DNA of 64,000 bases from Abelmoschus esculentus (Eukaryota > Streptophyta > Magnoliopsida > Malvales > Malvaceae): the NCBI GenBank assembly GCA_035048815.1, contig JAUCBN010000006.1:17685001-17749000 (forward strand). The letters run 5' to 3'. Each line of letters begins with the position of its first letter. The stretch's first letter is position 1. Position numbers and translations under genes: made by a program. Of this stretch, positions 1 to 11,799 are shown in pieces. Below the pieces are notes generated by a model. The model did no database searches. It was not told the origin of the DNA and saw only the letters and a program-made list of their open reading frames with translations.

Positions 1-860
1 TGAGGAGACTCAAAAACCTGAAGCAGCAGCCGCAGCGCCTGCTGAGGAAGTGGTGGTGTTGGAGAAGGAGAAAGCGGAGGAGACTGCACAGCCTGCTGCT
101 CCAGAGGCTATCGATGCTGTTGTTGAAGAGAAACAGGGTGAGGTCGAAGCTGTTGAGGAGACTAAGGTGGAAGAGAAGGAAGCCAAGGTGATTCAGTCCG
201 CGCTTTTTAAAGAGGAAACTAATATAGTTGGTGAACTTCCGGATGCACAAAAGAAGGCTCTCGAGGAGTTTAAGCTGCTTATTCAAGAAGCTCTTAACAA
301 GGGAGGATTCAGTGCTCCACCTCCACCGCCTCCGGTTAAAGAAAAAGGTGTTGACAAACGGTTGAGGAAAAGAAAGAACAACCTGCTGTCGCTGCGGAAA
401 CGGAAGAAAAAGCTACTGAAAAAGTCGAGACTGAAGCATCCGCCGCGACTGTTGAAGTCAAGGAAGAAGAGAAGACTCCTCCGCCTCCGCCTGCCGAGGA
501 ACCGACATCCGAGACTGTGTCGGTGGAAACGGTGGTGGTTGAAAAATCTCCAGTCGTCGAGGACATTGTTGCCAAGACTGTCGAAGCATTCGAGGAATTT
601 CTACATCTTCTAGCTGGAATGAGAGAGCTGGAGGACAGGGATATAATCATGAGTCCCGTGATAGTTATAGTAATGGAAGAAGTCGCAGCCGGAGCCCTGC
701 AGGTTGGGGTGATCGCAACAAAAGCGGTTTCCATGAACATGACCGAAGTCGTAGTACTGTTGGACGTCAGCGTTCTCCGACTCGCAGCAGTTTTCATGAC
801 GTGGTGATGAAACGTGATCTGTTGTCTCCGCCCCAACAGCACGGTCCACTTCATAATAAA
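1..860 (+). pseudogene. Patellin N-terminal fragment joined to an RS-rich fragment
   Basis: The first part (about 1-600) encodes the acidic, Glu/Ala/Val-rich N-terminus of a patellin (SEC14-type phosphoinositide-binding plant protein). The recognisable motif is SALFKEETNIVGELPDAQKK, followed by LIQEALNKG and a proline run. After the proline run the reading shifts frame: the original frame becomes Arg/Lys-rich nonsense, while the neighbouring frame continues as patellin-like acidic sequence up to VEDIVAKTVEAFEE near 600. No SEC14 or GOLD domain follows. From about 608 a third frame reads as a Ser/Arg-rich segment (GYNHESRDSYSNGRSRSRSP, then VGRQRSPTRSSFHD) ending at a stop near 860, resembling a splicing-factor tail. 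This is two unrelated gene pieces joined on the same strand, with frameshifts, so it is a pseudogene chimera. The window cuts the left end. Confidence 0.75.
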
Positions 861-1080
861 TGAGAATTCAAGCAAACCATGGAGCTCAACTCGTTAGAGG
901 TCTATCTAGACCACCTTCTAGTGGTGTGGTGCTGTCAGTAGCGGAAGATTGTTCGGTGAGTTCGAGGAAGGCTCTGGAGTTAGTGCTGCACTTTACACGT
1001 CAAACAATGGCCTTTGGTATGGGAAGATAAGGATGGCGACAAGGGGGAAGAAAATCGGATGCACTCCTTTCCCTCACTCG
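861..1080. other. Unassigned spacer in the fragment array
   Basis: This GC-richer stretch links the RS-rich fragment to the MCM9 fragment. It may be another captured exon, since GC content stays high and a short open frame crosses it, but I recognise no family. Confidence 0.3.
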
Positions 1081-1603
1081 CGGCCATCAGAGAGCCATGG
1101 ATTTGCGGAAGGAAGAGGGGGTGCCTATGCGGCTGCATTCCGCAGTGGAATATCTGTTACATTGCCACTCCCAGCAGCTCCGATCAATCACTCTATCTCC
1201 TGACCCCAAACTTCACTACCCTCTTTTCCTAGATTATGCCGAGCTGATGGATGCTGATCCTCTTCTAGCGCGCCTCGTTTTCGCCAACCCAACTGACTAT
1301 TTGAGATTCTTTGACCAAGCTGCAATTTTGGCTCATAAAAGAGTGCTGAAAAACATGGTATCACATGAGAAAGGAGTTGAAAAGAAATTCATTCATGTTC
1401 GTTTCAATGTCTGTGGCTCTCCTCTTGAATTTCCTGAGACATTTCCAAGAATTGGGCGTGTGAGGGTTAAACACCGAGGAATTCTTCTTACTCTCAAGGG
1501 AACTGTAATTCGATCTGGAGCAGTGAAGATGTACGAGGGGGAGAGGACATATCAGTGCAAGAAATGCAAGCACATGTTTACTCTTTACCCCGAGCTTCAG
1601 TGA
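1081..1603 (+). pseudogene. MCM9 N-terminal fragment
   Basis: An open frame of 168 codons from the ATG at 1097 matches the N-terminal domain of MCM9, a minichromosome-maintenance helicase of recombination repair. Visible features are the A-domain segment (HYPLFLDYAELMDADPLLAR), the OB-fold signature (FPRIGRVRVKHRGILLTLKG, then TVIRSGAVKMYEGERTYQCK) and a zinc-binding CKKCKHMF pair. The AAA+ ATPase domain with Walker A/B and arginine finger is absent: the frame stops after LYPELQ, exactly where subtilase sequence begins. The fragment has no interrupting intron and keeps its frame, so capture may be fairly recent. A full MCM9 is usually over 600 residues, so this cannot be a working helicase. 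Confidence 0.85.
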
Positions 1604-1915
1604 CGATGGAATGAATCCCATCCCGAAATCATGGAAAGGAATCTGCCAAGAAAGTGTCGCTTTTAACTCATCCAATTGCAACAAGAAGATCATTGGAGCT
1701 CGATACTATGTAAAGGGTTTTGAGGCGGCTTATGGATCCGTAAATGTGATGGAGGACTTCCTATCACCGAGAGACATGGATGGTCACGGAACTGCTGTTT
1801 TTGGTGGGTTTGCGAAAGGGACGGCTTCGGGCGGGGCTCCTGTGGCTCGCCTTTCCATATACAAGGCTTGCTGGGCAATCCCTAACCAAGAGCTTGGGGC
1901 CCATTTCATACACTC
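1604..1915 (+). pseudogene. Subtilisin-like protease (subtilase) fragment
   Basis: The frame reads DDGMNPIPKSWKGICQ, then NSSNCNKKIIGARYYVKGFE, SPRDMDGHGT and GGFAKGTASGGAPVARL. This is the catalytic-domain section around the active-site histidine of plant subtilases (S8). About 14 residues normally between DGHGT and GGFAKG are missing, and the frame dissolves after ACWAIPNQE. Only about 95 residues of a usual 750 remain and the catalytic Asp and Ser regions are absent. It abuts the MCM9 piece at a CAG, as if two exon ends had been joined. Confidence 0.85.
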
Positions 1916-3240
1916 ATGAGTCTAACCTAACCACACTCCAATGGGGAAGCCCAATCGGAAGTTACATCAGATTTGGTTACAGTTACGTTGCGTCCAAGTT
2001 AATGCTTCGATTCCGCCAATTAGGTTCGAGTCAACGTCGAGTTATCCAAACTCGAACACAGTTCAAATTGAGTAAATGACAGGTTAGATTAATATCAAGT
2101 TCCTTTTTTTTATTTTATGTTGTTTTGCATGGCATATTTTAGGAAGGTCACCTAATAAACTTAGGTTAATTAATCTAGTGCCTTTTTTAAGATTAGTCAC
2201 TTGAATTAATTAATTTAATTTAATTAGGGAGAAAATTTAGTAACATAACATATTTTATGATGCTGACCTAGAGAGTGTACCTTGACATCGAATTCACGTG
2301 TTATTAAAAACCTAGAATTTTGATAAAAACTTAGGTTTAGAATTAAAAAATGGATAGTTAAATAACTAGTAAACGCTAGTAACTTAGGTTTTAAAAAACT
2401 TAAGCAATGGAGCCTTTTCTAGGGTTAGAACTTAAAATGAACAAGATAAAAAATAATCATGCATTTTACTTTAGCCTTTTGAGGCGGAAGTTACATTCTT
2501 TTAAATTTGGTGAGGTTTCCTATCTAGAGGACGTCTCGATCAACTCAAGTTCAAATAATGTTCGTTTAACAATGAAAAATTAAATTAATATCTTTCTTCA
2601 AAATGTCAAATGCCACGTAATGTTTTTCAAGGTACCAATTTTTGGGCGTTTGTAAAGGTCGTCCTTACACGTAACCGACTCCCGAACCCAATGTTTTTAA
2701 AATGAATCTCTGGTTTATTTTTTGGTGTCTGACCTACCTAAGTGGCCGGTGGCGACTCCAAGTCAAACTTTTTCAAAATTAAATTATGTTTTTCCTAAAA
2801 TTTGGGTTTTTCGAGATTAATAAAATTCATATTTTTAAAAATCAATCATTGAACACTTTTTCACCTAAAAATCGCGTTTTTTTAAAGAGGTCGCGACAAT
2901 GGGGTTTACAGGTGAGAGGAGAAACTTAGAGACAGAACCTTGAACTATTCTTTGTGAGTCAAATGATCTTAAATGTATTGTAGATATGGGTATGCTCAAA
3001 ATCAAGAGGATTGCAATTTTCCGGAAATTATGGAAGGTTAATAACCAGACATTTATGCTTGTATAATATATATACTTTTAACAGTAAATATATATTCATC
3101 CAAGAAGATTTTATGTGTAATCTGCCACTGTTTATTTGTTCCTATAGTTACCGGCAGTGCTGTTCAAACTGCACCAGAACAAACCGATTGTATCGGGATC
3201 AGTCTATTCGAAACAAACTCGTTAACTAAAGCAATAGAAA
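1916..3240. repeat. AT-rich spacer with degenerate LTR-like segment (about 2640-2905)
   Basis: No gene was found. Between about 2640 and 2905 the sequence contains CGTAACCGACTCCCGAACCC, GGTGGCGACTCCA and GGTCGCGACA, in the spacing seen in LTRs of plant Gypsy-type retrotransposons. No reverse transcriptase or integrase frame is present, so this is a solo or truncated LTR at best. The remaining DNA is low-complexity AT-rich sequence. Confidence 0.4.
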
Positions 3241-3597
3241 ACTCGATTTAGTAGAGATGTTTCCTAAAGTAAATCAGAGATGGGGGAAAACAATGTAACC
3301 CAAAAATGGCAAAACATTTCCATGACCGAAAATCAGTTCATCTCATTGCAAATCTAGACCCTGCACCACAGAAAGAAGATGCTCAGTACAGATCTTGAAA
3401 GTGTTTTCATGAAGATGGCTGGCTATTTCGTAGCTAGTTAATACAATTATTAAACAATTCAGTTGCATTAACTGATTAACTTCCAATTCTGATTCAGTTA
3501 AGTGCAAGCAAGATTAAAATTTTCAATTTTTTATGTATGAATCAAATTGTGGTTGTAGATTCAAATTCGAAGGGTTAAATATAATCAACTACAGATT

Positions 3598-6500
3598 CTA
3601 CTTCTCAAAGTACTTACTAGTTGAGCGTTTCATGTTCCGGCAAAACTTACTGCCACAGCTGCACTGGAATGTCTTGACAGGATGATCAAGATCATCAAAG
3701 TCAATGCCATAATCCTGCATCACAAAATGCATAGAATTTTAACAGGAAAAATATTACAATACGATAATACATGAATAGATAGTCGGTTTTCTTCTCAAAA
3801 CACGTGAAACATAAAAGTAGCTCTCCTTGGGAAAATCAACAATCTGATCATTACTGTCATTTTTTTCTTTTATCTTATAAAATGCTCGTGACAAATATCC
3901 ACTACAGGCTGATTTAACTATAACTGATCACTCACCCAAGTCAACTCTTCAAGCGCATGAACATCTCTTGTTGTAAAGAAGGCAAGCTGCATGCAATAAA
4001 TGCTCGATTAGACTTGCTATTGAAAACAATTTAAGCATCTAGCAACATAAGAGGGTTAAAGAAATTGGTAGTTCATACATGATAGTAATGAAGATCAGGA
4101 GTCTCCACTTCAACGGGAATCTCAATCAAGTTTGCATCTAAGCATCTAGCGACATAAGAGGGGAAATCAGATAATTTAAAATCTCGGTTTATCCAAGGTG
4201 CTCAGCTATTTTCTTCAAATGCATGCCATCATGAACAAAACCTCAATCTTGGATATCAAGTTCATATTGCAAGTAACCTCTTCATATCTCCTAGTCTAAT
4301 ATCCCATCTAATGTTTGTAACTAAAAAAAAAAGATTCATCTAGTCCCCTTACTAATACCACGCACAGGAACTTCTTAATGTCGATCAAAATCTGTTACCA
4401 ATGTCCAGAAACACACAACATAGAAACAGATGCTAAAGTAAAAAAGCAATTGAACATTTTTGAACAAGGCATAAGAATAAAAGGGCACAGAATGTCTAAT
4501 ATACAACATACATGCATACATACAATTACCTATGATTGATAAACCTAGCAACATTTCCATAGCAAGTGGCATCCAAACAGAGAGCTTTTTCATCTTTAGG
4601 AACCCCTTTCAACCCCCAGTAAGCATCAAGCAGGACTGGAGATGTATGTTTCTCTCTGTTCCTTGCATACAACTCAGAGATGGTGAGTATTTCTCCAACA
4701 AACTCACAAACAAACGCTCCTTTGGGAAGCTTCTCTAGAGTTCTTAGGCCCCAACCCCTTCCATCAGATGTCAAAAACACCTAACATTCAGAGAAAACTA
4801 GTCACGTAAAACATGGGTTTACAAAGGCAAATCCAAAGATTGATGACTTGATGCCTTAATCTGAAAAAACACTTAAGATAACAAGGACCAGAAATTGTAC
4901 AAAACTTCGATGAACTAACCTGTAATTTGCAGTTTACACCTCTCTGCACCACCCGATTGCCGCACTGCTTATTGCACCCACATTTGCTCCAACACTCTTT
5001 TATAACTTTTCTCTTCAAGTGACCCTTACAAGGCTCTGGAAAGTCGTCCGCTTTAGACCTCTCGAGGGGACACTCTGTACAATTGAGAAGACATTGTTTT
5101 TGAGGATCACGAGTCATAGAGATGCACTCTTCCAAGAAGTCTTCCTTGATAACACCTGCCGGGGTATAAGCAAAATTCCCGCCAACTTGACAAGCACAAG
5201 CACAAGGCTTTTGGGACAAGAGACAATCTCCAAGACATGTAGGACAACATCTTTCATCTCCAATCCCGAAAAGAGAAAAACTGACACATGCATTTTGAAA
5301 TACCAAATTCTCTGAAATATATTGAAACGATGGAGGAGACTCTTTATTAGTTTCACTTACCCATGGAATTTCAACATTTTCTTCTCCCTTGGTTATGTCC
5401 CTTGCATCATGAAGACACCTTAGTTCATTAGGTATAAGATGACGTTGTGGAGCAACCACCAACCCCTTCCCCCCAACATCGTCAACAGATCCATTTGCAG
5501 AGCTAGCTACCACGCAACCATTCCCCTCAATTTTCTCAGCAGCACAAGCATCTCTTGCAGGAGATTTCTTGGATACATCAAGAGCCAGCATCTCATTACC
5601 TTCCTGTTATTGATTATAAAAATTAGTTGTCAATTCCAAGAAGCATTCACACGTATCAGTCAGAATTTTGATGACTCAAAAATTTGTGTCAATGAGTCTA
5701 TAAGATTAGAGACATCTCTGGCCAGCAGTTCTTAGTTCTACATTAGGCAACTGGAAATTTGGCCTTCCAAGAGCAGAATGATAACTTACATAAATCTGCA
5801 CCTCTATCGATGGTGATGAGGCAATCTCTAGGGCAGAAGGAATTTCATCAGGAACAGTAGCTAGCTCACAACTGGTGTGCCTTTCACTTACAGAAGCCAA
5901 AGCACCTGTAGTTTCAGCTGCAGGCAAGGACTCTGGAGATTCCTGCCAATTTGATTTTTCAGTTGAAAAATCCCCAACTCGAAAATCGCTTCTACTTAAT
6001 GAATCTACCAAAAAAGGTGCTACAGTAAAATAAATAAAGGATTAAAAATGTTAGAAAATAGAAAGAAGAGAAAATCAACTCAAGAAGAGCATTAATTACA
6101 ATTTTAATATCCAACACAGTTAAAATGCTGATTAGCACTTTCTCTGCATCACCAAATGGAGTTATATACAACAAATTACGATCAATCACAGAAATAACAG
6201 ATTCCACATATGTTAAATTATTACGTGCAGAAACCGTTGAAACCATGAGTGTAACAACCATAGATAATGCTTGGCGAAGTTAACAGGTTGACAACTATAC
6301 AGTCTAAAGACTATGCCCAAAATTTAAGTGAAATATAGCAACATTGCACACTCCAGACTATTGCTTTTTAGTTTTTCTTCAATTTTATAGTAAATTGGAA
6401 AAGAATGATAAATAAGAAACCATGAATATTCCCTAATAGATATAGATATAGATATTTCTACACCAAGACGGCAAGGCCCACTAAAAACTGCACATAGATG

Positions 6501-7624
6501 GGACTAAATGTTGTAAACATGACCATCTAAAGAGGTATTTCTACTATTCTTAAAAACTGGTTCTTGACTGTCCTACAAAATAATTCGAGAAACATATGAT
6601 GCTAGAAAATTGCCACAGGGTTATCAAATATTGATTTGAAATGAAAAGTGAACGGAGGAGTAGATGGTATTTGTATGGGAATTATAATAACTTACCTGGG
6701 TGAATAACTGTAATAGGAACCTCATCCTGCTGTATGTCATCAGTAAATGGTTCTTCCTTGGGTATGATCAGGGCAGGAGTAGCAGGGACACATTTGTTAG
6801 GAATAATACTAGGCTCTGGTGTCGGTTCTTTAATGCGCAAGGAAACAGATACTCTCTCAGGGCCTGTCCCCCTGGAAGGCACATGAGGGGACATAGGTTC
6901 CTTTCCTTTATAGTTAGACGTAGGTTCTACAATCTGCTTCCCTTTATCCCCACCACTATGATCAGATAGAGCAGGAACAGAAGATGGATGTTGAATTGAA
7001 ACAAGACCAGGTGAAGCAGGCATGATTTCTGTGCCCATATTTCCAACATTGGACTCCAGTAATTCATCCTCAACTTTAGGCTCCTTTAAAAAGGTTTCAG
7101 CAACATCAGAGCTTCCGATTGGATGAGAAGAAGAGGCCGTCCCTTCTTGTGTTTTCAATCGTGTTCTTTTTAAGGGCCGTACAAGCTCATCAGTCATTGA
7201 ACCTTCTTCATCAATATTCTCCTCATGCTATGTAAGACAATCAAAAGAAATCAGTTTACACAGACAATGATGAGAAGGAAAATAAATTATGAAGAACCGG
7301 CATAAGTTGGTGGGTGAATCACGTACATCACATGTCTTGTTCGTTTTAGGTTCTGACACCTGAAAAGCAATAACAATATCAAAGACATCAAGAGATGAGA
7401 CTTGAAACTGAACTATAATAGATTAGAAATGAAAATGTACCTTGCTATCCTCTTCCTCAAAGATAGCATCAGCAAGAACTCTATAATTCTCCGATTCAAT
7501 TAGCTCCCAATTTTTTGTCATACAGCTTTAGAAGCTTCTTTAAAACTGGTTTCACTTTTTCCTCACTAATTCCTATTTCCCTCATCGAGCGGAAGGCTTG
7601 CACAACTCTGGGGTTTGGTGCCAT
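3598..7624 (-). CDS. SUVR-type histone H3K9 methyltransferase (SUVR1/2/4 clade), frameshifted in exon 1
   Basis: Nine coding exons read on the minus strand: 7624-7441, 7359-7327, 7227-6696, 6019-5790, 5603-4920, 4780-4530, 4145-4079, 3986-3936 and 3714-3598, all with GT-AG introns. If one base is removed in exon 1 they join into about 715 residues. Order of domains: WIYLD domain (residues 1-61, starting MAPNPRVVQAFRSMREIGIS), a variable acidic linker, a cysteine-rich pre-SET (about 445-550, CCPTCLGDC to CGCNKQCGNR), SET (GRGWGLRTLEKLPKGAFVCE, then NVARFINHRC) and a post-SET CSCGSKFCRN. The AdoMet and lysine-channel motifs look intact, so activity is possible. Related plant proteins act in chromatin silencing. 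Exon 1 carries a run of six A (7511-7516) where five keep the frame; as written it stops after LYDKKLGAN. Start could otherwise be the ATG at 7197, giving a protein without WIYLD. An upstream 5' UTR exon probably lies near 8581-8650. Confidence 0.88.
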
Positions 7625-8713
7625 TATGCTTTATCAGCTTTAGAAGGTAGGCACAAACAGTAAGTCCAAGAAAGAAAAAGAAGTAGCAATGTTGCTGAAG
7701 AAAATTGAAAATGCTGCATTTTTAAGTGTCAAATGCCAAAAACCAAATGTAAAGGATTGGAATACGAGACATAAACTAACTAAATCAACAATTAATTTAC
7801 CTTAATCAAAGTGGGATTTGGAATGGGAAACAAACACGACATATTTTAACTTCTAATGCCTACAACTCAATTAATTAAGAGTATTAACCAAAGATGAAAA
7901 TCAGTAATACACCTATAACCTACCACTCTCGAGAATTCAAGTTCAAGAAAGAAACCTAAAAGCTAAAGCCTTCGTGACTACATGCAAAAAGAAGAGCCCA
8001 ATCAATACTTCTGCCTTACCAAGCTAAACTCGTTAAGATTAAATCAATCTTTTGAATACCCAAGAGGCCAAGACAGAAAACACAGCAGGAATTAGTTTAA
8101 AGAAACAAAAAAATCACAAGATTAAGATTAAATCAATCTTTTGAATACCCAAGACAGAAAATACATGAAGCCTAGTACTTCCATACGAATCTGCTTCTCT
8201 TGAAAGGAAATGCATCTTTAAACAGTTGTAGAAAAGCTCGGAACTTTAACTTTCTAATTTATTTCTTAATGCACAGACATTTCAGAGACCAATCAACTCC
8301 ATCTCACCGAACGCACGGCGTTACCGAATTCCTTTCGGTTCAATTCATTTCTTATGAAGAAAAAGTTTTGCCACACGGCATTTTCTCAGCAAACAAACGG
8401 AATTTAAGCCAAGAAATTATCAAAATCAATGCACTAAGCCAAGAAAGAACAATACGTCGCGCCCAAAGAAAGAAAGAAAGAAAGTTTCATACAGAAAACG
8501 AAAATCATTTTCAAGAAAAACAAAACTGAAAGTGAAATGAGAAAGAAAAAGGAAGAATCTGAAAACATAGAATCATACCAGAAATTTTCAGTGAGAGAGT
8601 GAGCTTGGCGTTGGAAAGGTAGAAATTCGAACATAGGGCAAATTTTGGGGGTTTAGAAGGTAAATAAATTCTTCGTAAAGTACGCGAGAAAAAGAGAGAA
8701 TCTTGATTCTTTT
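7625..8713 (-). other. 5' leader and leader intron of the SUVR gene
   Basis: This stretch lies between the SUVR start codon and its likely promoter. A donor-like CTG|GTATG on the minus strand near 8579-8581 and an acceptor just upstream of 7624 suggest a leader intron of about 0.9 kb. Inside it a segment of about 28 bases (GATTAAATCAATCTTTTGAA and onward) occurs twice, near 8037 and 8127, as a local direct duplication. No coding sequence was recognised. Confidence 0.45.
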
Positions 8714-8920
8714 CTCCTGAAAAAATTATATCATGGGTCAGTCTTACTACGTATCCATGAAATCAACCAATAATAATTATTAATTTTATCAATTTTTTCA
8801 TGTTATATTTTTTTTTCAAGTAAATTTTTATTTTAAATTTAAAAAATAATAAGATGAATAATTATTATTGATTGGTCTTATAAATAACGTGATAAAACTG
8901 ACCCATCATATAATTTCTCC
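8714..8920. mobile_element. Palindromic MITE, copy A1
   Basis: The two ends are inverted copies: the left reads AATTATATCATGGGTCAG and the right, reverse-complemented, reads AATTATATGATGGGTCAG. The inverted similarity continues inward (ACCAATAATAATTATT against ACCAATCAATAATAATTATT), so most of this 0.2 kb element can fold back. It has no coding capacity. It lies between the divergent SUVR and TOM9 genes and belongs to a family with further copies in this window. Confidence 0.75.
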
Positions 8921-8949
8921 CTTTCAAAAACTAAAGACGACAGCCTGAC

Positions 8950-8961
8950 TATATAATAGGA
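8950..8961 (+). promoter_or_regulatory. TATA box of the TOM9 gene
   Basis: TATATAATAGG lies about 130 bases before the TOM9 start codon, a fitting distance for a core promoter with a short leader. Confidence 0.5.
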
Positions 8962-9088
8962 GCGCGTGACGAACACGGAATAAGCTGACGTGGCAACACA
9001 CAGTCAATTTTTTCTCCGTTAATCTCCGTCTTCAGTAACACTTCCAAAACCCTCCAACAAAAACCCTTTCTCATTTCGCAATAAACTA

Positions 9089-9406
9089 ATGGCGGCTCAA
9101 CCCAAGCGAGGCGGAGTTTCCCTACCCGAGAGGCGATCCACCTCCAAGCCTGAATCCAGCATCCTCGCCCGGATCACTTCATCGCCCATCGTTTCTCGTG
9201 GTAAGCAAGCCGCGTCCGACGCCGCTTTCGTCTCCAGGAAGCTCATCCGTAGCACCGGGAAAGCCGCCTGGATTGCCGGAACAACCTTCTTGATCTTAGT
9301 TGTCCCTTTGATCATCGAGATGGACCGTGAGCAGCAGTTCAATGAGCTTGAGCTGCAGCAAGCTAGTCTCCTCGGTGCTCCGCCCACTGCACCCGCCAGT
9401 AAATAA
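9089..9406 (+). CDS. TOM9-2: Mitochondrial import receptor subunit TOM9 (plant TOM22)
   Basis: Uninterrupted 105-residue frame. It matches plant TOM9, the shortened TOM22 of the outer-membrane TOM complex, which organises the translocase. Visible features are a basic N-terminal cytosolic region, the conserved segment SRKLIRSTGKAAWIAGTTFL, a single membrane helix at about residues 58-77 ending LVVPLIIEMDRE, and a short intermembrane-space tail with QASLLGAPP. As in other plants, the acidic cytosolic receptor domain of animal and fungal TOM22 is missing. The length is usual for the family (about 95-110). The ATG is the first in frame and follows a short pyrimidine-rich leader. The TOM9-2 symbol is by resemblance; paralogue assignment is uncertain. 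Confidence 0.93.
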   Translation: MAAQPKRGGVSLPERRSTSKPESSILARITSSPIVSRGKQAASDAAFVSRKLIRSTGKAAWIAGTTFLILVVPLIIEMDREQQFNELELQQASLLGAPPTAPASK

Positions 9407-11799
9407 TCGGGTCTGGTTGTGTCATATCAGGTCAGACCTTGTTGGCTTTATCAATTTTCGGCCCTGTTTGAGGCCGTTATAATCGGAAACCTTCTTGATG
9501 TAGTTTAGGAGTTTAAGATTTTTTCCCTCCTTTTGGTGTTTTTAATTTTGAATTTCCTGTGGAATGTTGTTTTTGGATTTGGCTTTATCAAGTTTATGCT
9601 TGTGAGTTTCCTGTTGAATAAATTTCAGAATGAGAACTAAATGACTGGATTTTTTTCTAATCTTTGATCGCAAATATGGTATTTAGTCATTGGGGTAGTG
9701 ATGATCTGTGAGTTATACTCACATAATTTTTTTTGTTACGACTCTAGCTGTAATTTTGGAAATTGTAGTTTCCCGCCCCATTTCTACAGTGCAACATAGG
9801 TGACTTTGAATAGCTTTAGCTTGAATGTTACATGAAAACTGCCCTCATCAGTTTAGAAATATATGGAATGAATTAATCATATTTCTAAGGACAATCTTTT
9901 CATGGCTGTATTCGATGTATCAAAGTTTTACTCAAATAGTCGAATGCATTTTCTCGACCGACATGTAATGAAAAACTGCTTTTGGATTATGTTGCAGAAT
10001 TTGAGTGTACATGGTCTACATATATGTTTGAATTTAAGTGTCCGCACTTAGGGTATCATATGTTTCAGTATTAGTCCTCGTTACGAATGTCATTCTGGTG
10101 TTGATCCTTATCATTGGCGAGAAATAGTTTGGAATTGAGAGTTGGAGTAGGGTTAAAAATTATTGTAAGAACTTCCTCGATTCAGTAGCTCTCCTGATTC
10201 TGATTTGCTTCAACTCTATCTAAAATTTCAATAACTATGAACTTTAGGAGCTAGGTGCACCAAAGTAGTTGTTATTTTAGCTTTGTCATTGTTATTTGTG
10301 CTGGCAAGAAAACTAAAATACTTTAGTTGTTTTTTTTTGCCATTTGAAGCCGCAGTTCCGTGATATATCATAGTGCAAACTGGGAGATATTAAGTTCTTG
10401 AGGGATTTTTCTATTAGATCCATGGTTGAACTAATTATCCCTGGAGTCTTTGACGCTGTTTGTTTTCCAGTTGCATAATTGCATTGGTGGTCTAATCTAT
10501 TATCGAAAAGCTAGATGTCATAGGCAAGGATGAGTAGAATACCGTCTTCATTGAACTTAAGGTTTGTGATCCCTTTGTCCTTGAAAGTTTATTTTGAAAG
10601 GGTGGGTTTGGGAAAGACTGTAACAGTGTAATGTAAGGTCTTCTGAGAGTACTCTTGCAGTAGAACCACCCTGTTCCATCTTTGGTCTCTAAAGATTGGG
10701 AGGACACGGCTTCTGTGCTGTTTCGAGCACGATCACCCATAATCTTTTTTTGTTCAGTAAGCTAAAATCCATCTGCCAAAAGATTCTGCCATTGCACCCG
10801 CTGCTTCATATCTTTATTTTCCCCATCTTTAGCATCTACTGAATGGAGGGGAATAGATAGGTGGTAACCACACGTAGTTTTCAACATTCTTTCGGTGATT
10901 TCACTTATGGTCATATGGAAATGATATTTGCAGGATGACATGATCAACAGAGGAGAAATTTTCAGATTGATTTTAAATACTTTGCTCTAGTCAAAACAAG
11001 TTCTCTTTTAGCACATATGATTATTTACTCATATCCGAAGCTCACAACTTTTAAGTGCGCACCTTACACTATACCCTCCTAGTTGCAGCTATACCATATT
11101 CATCATCCTATCAAGGTTTAAGAATACAAGCAAGGGAGTACATTGGCATGGATTGTAGGAGCCATTTTCTTTGTATATGTGGTCTTAGCTTAAAATATGA
11201 GGTAATCTGACCTCATAGTGACACACCAGCTTTTCTGCACATCCTGGTTGGTGTAGAATTAGAGAGTTCGGGCCCTAGTCCTAATTTAGTCAGGATTATT
11301 CGTTTTCTTTTTAAGAGTAGTGGATACTGTTATCGACCTTTAATGCATTGATAGGGCCAGATAAAGTACAAAACCAACTGGTTCACTTGGTTTAACTAGC
11401 ACTTTTTAAAGATTGGTGAAACTGGGGTGGCCCTTTGAGACCAGAAAAACAGTGAGGTATGTTTTATTTTTTTAAAAAAAGATGGTTGCCACAGCTACTA
11501 GCCCATTAGGCTCTTATTGTCTCTTTAAAATATTGTTGTTTCAAGGACCTTTCATTTGCTTTAGAAGTGGTGTGCTTTACAATTTGACCATTGGATTTGA
11601 GTCATGAAGAACAAAAGGGTAGAGCAGCTCATAAATTTCCTTGCAGCTCAGCATTTGCAGGTCTAAAGTTCATTCCTTTTGTAAGAAACGTTAATCTTGA
11701 TGTTTTGGTTGTGTTGTTTTCTTGTGTTTTGGCGAAACCTAAATTTTTATAAAATTATAAAAATTTCAATATCGATTTTTTAATATATATCAAATTTTT
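9407..11799. other. Gene-free stretch downstream of TOM9
   Basis: The first few hundred bases are the likely TOM9 3' UTR. The rest is moderately AT-rich with short open frames on both strands (for example 10492-10740 minus) that match no family I recognise. No repeat structure stands out until the MITE pair at 11800. Confidence 0.5.

Noticed and set aside
336..875. Long minus-strand frame of 179 codons rich in Ser/Thr
   Set aside because: It lies opposite the patellin and RS-rich fragments and its low-complexity Ser/Thr content is the complement of their Glu/Arg codons; no family match.
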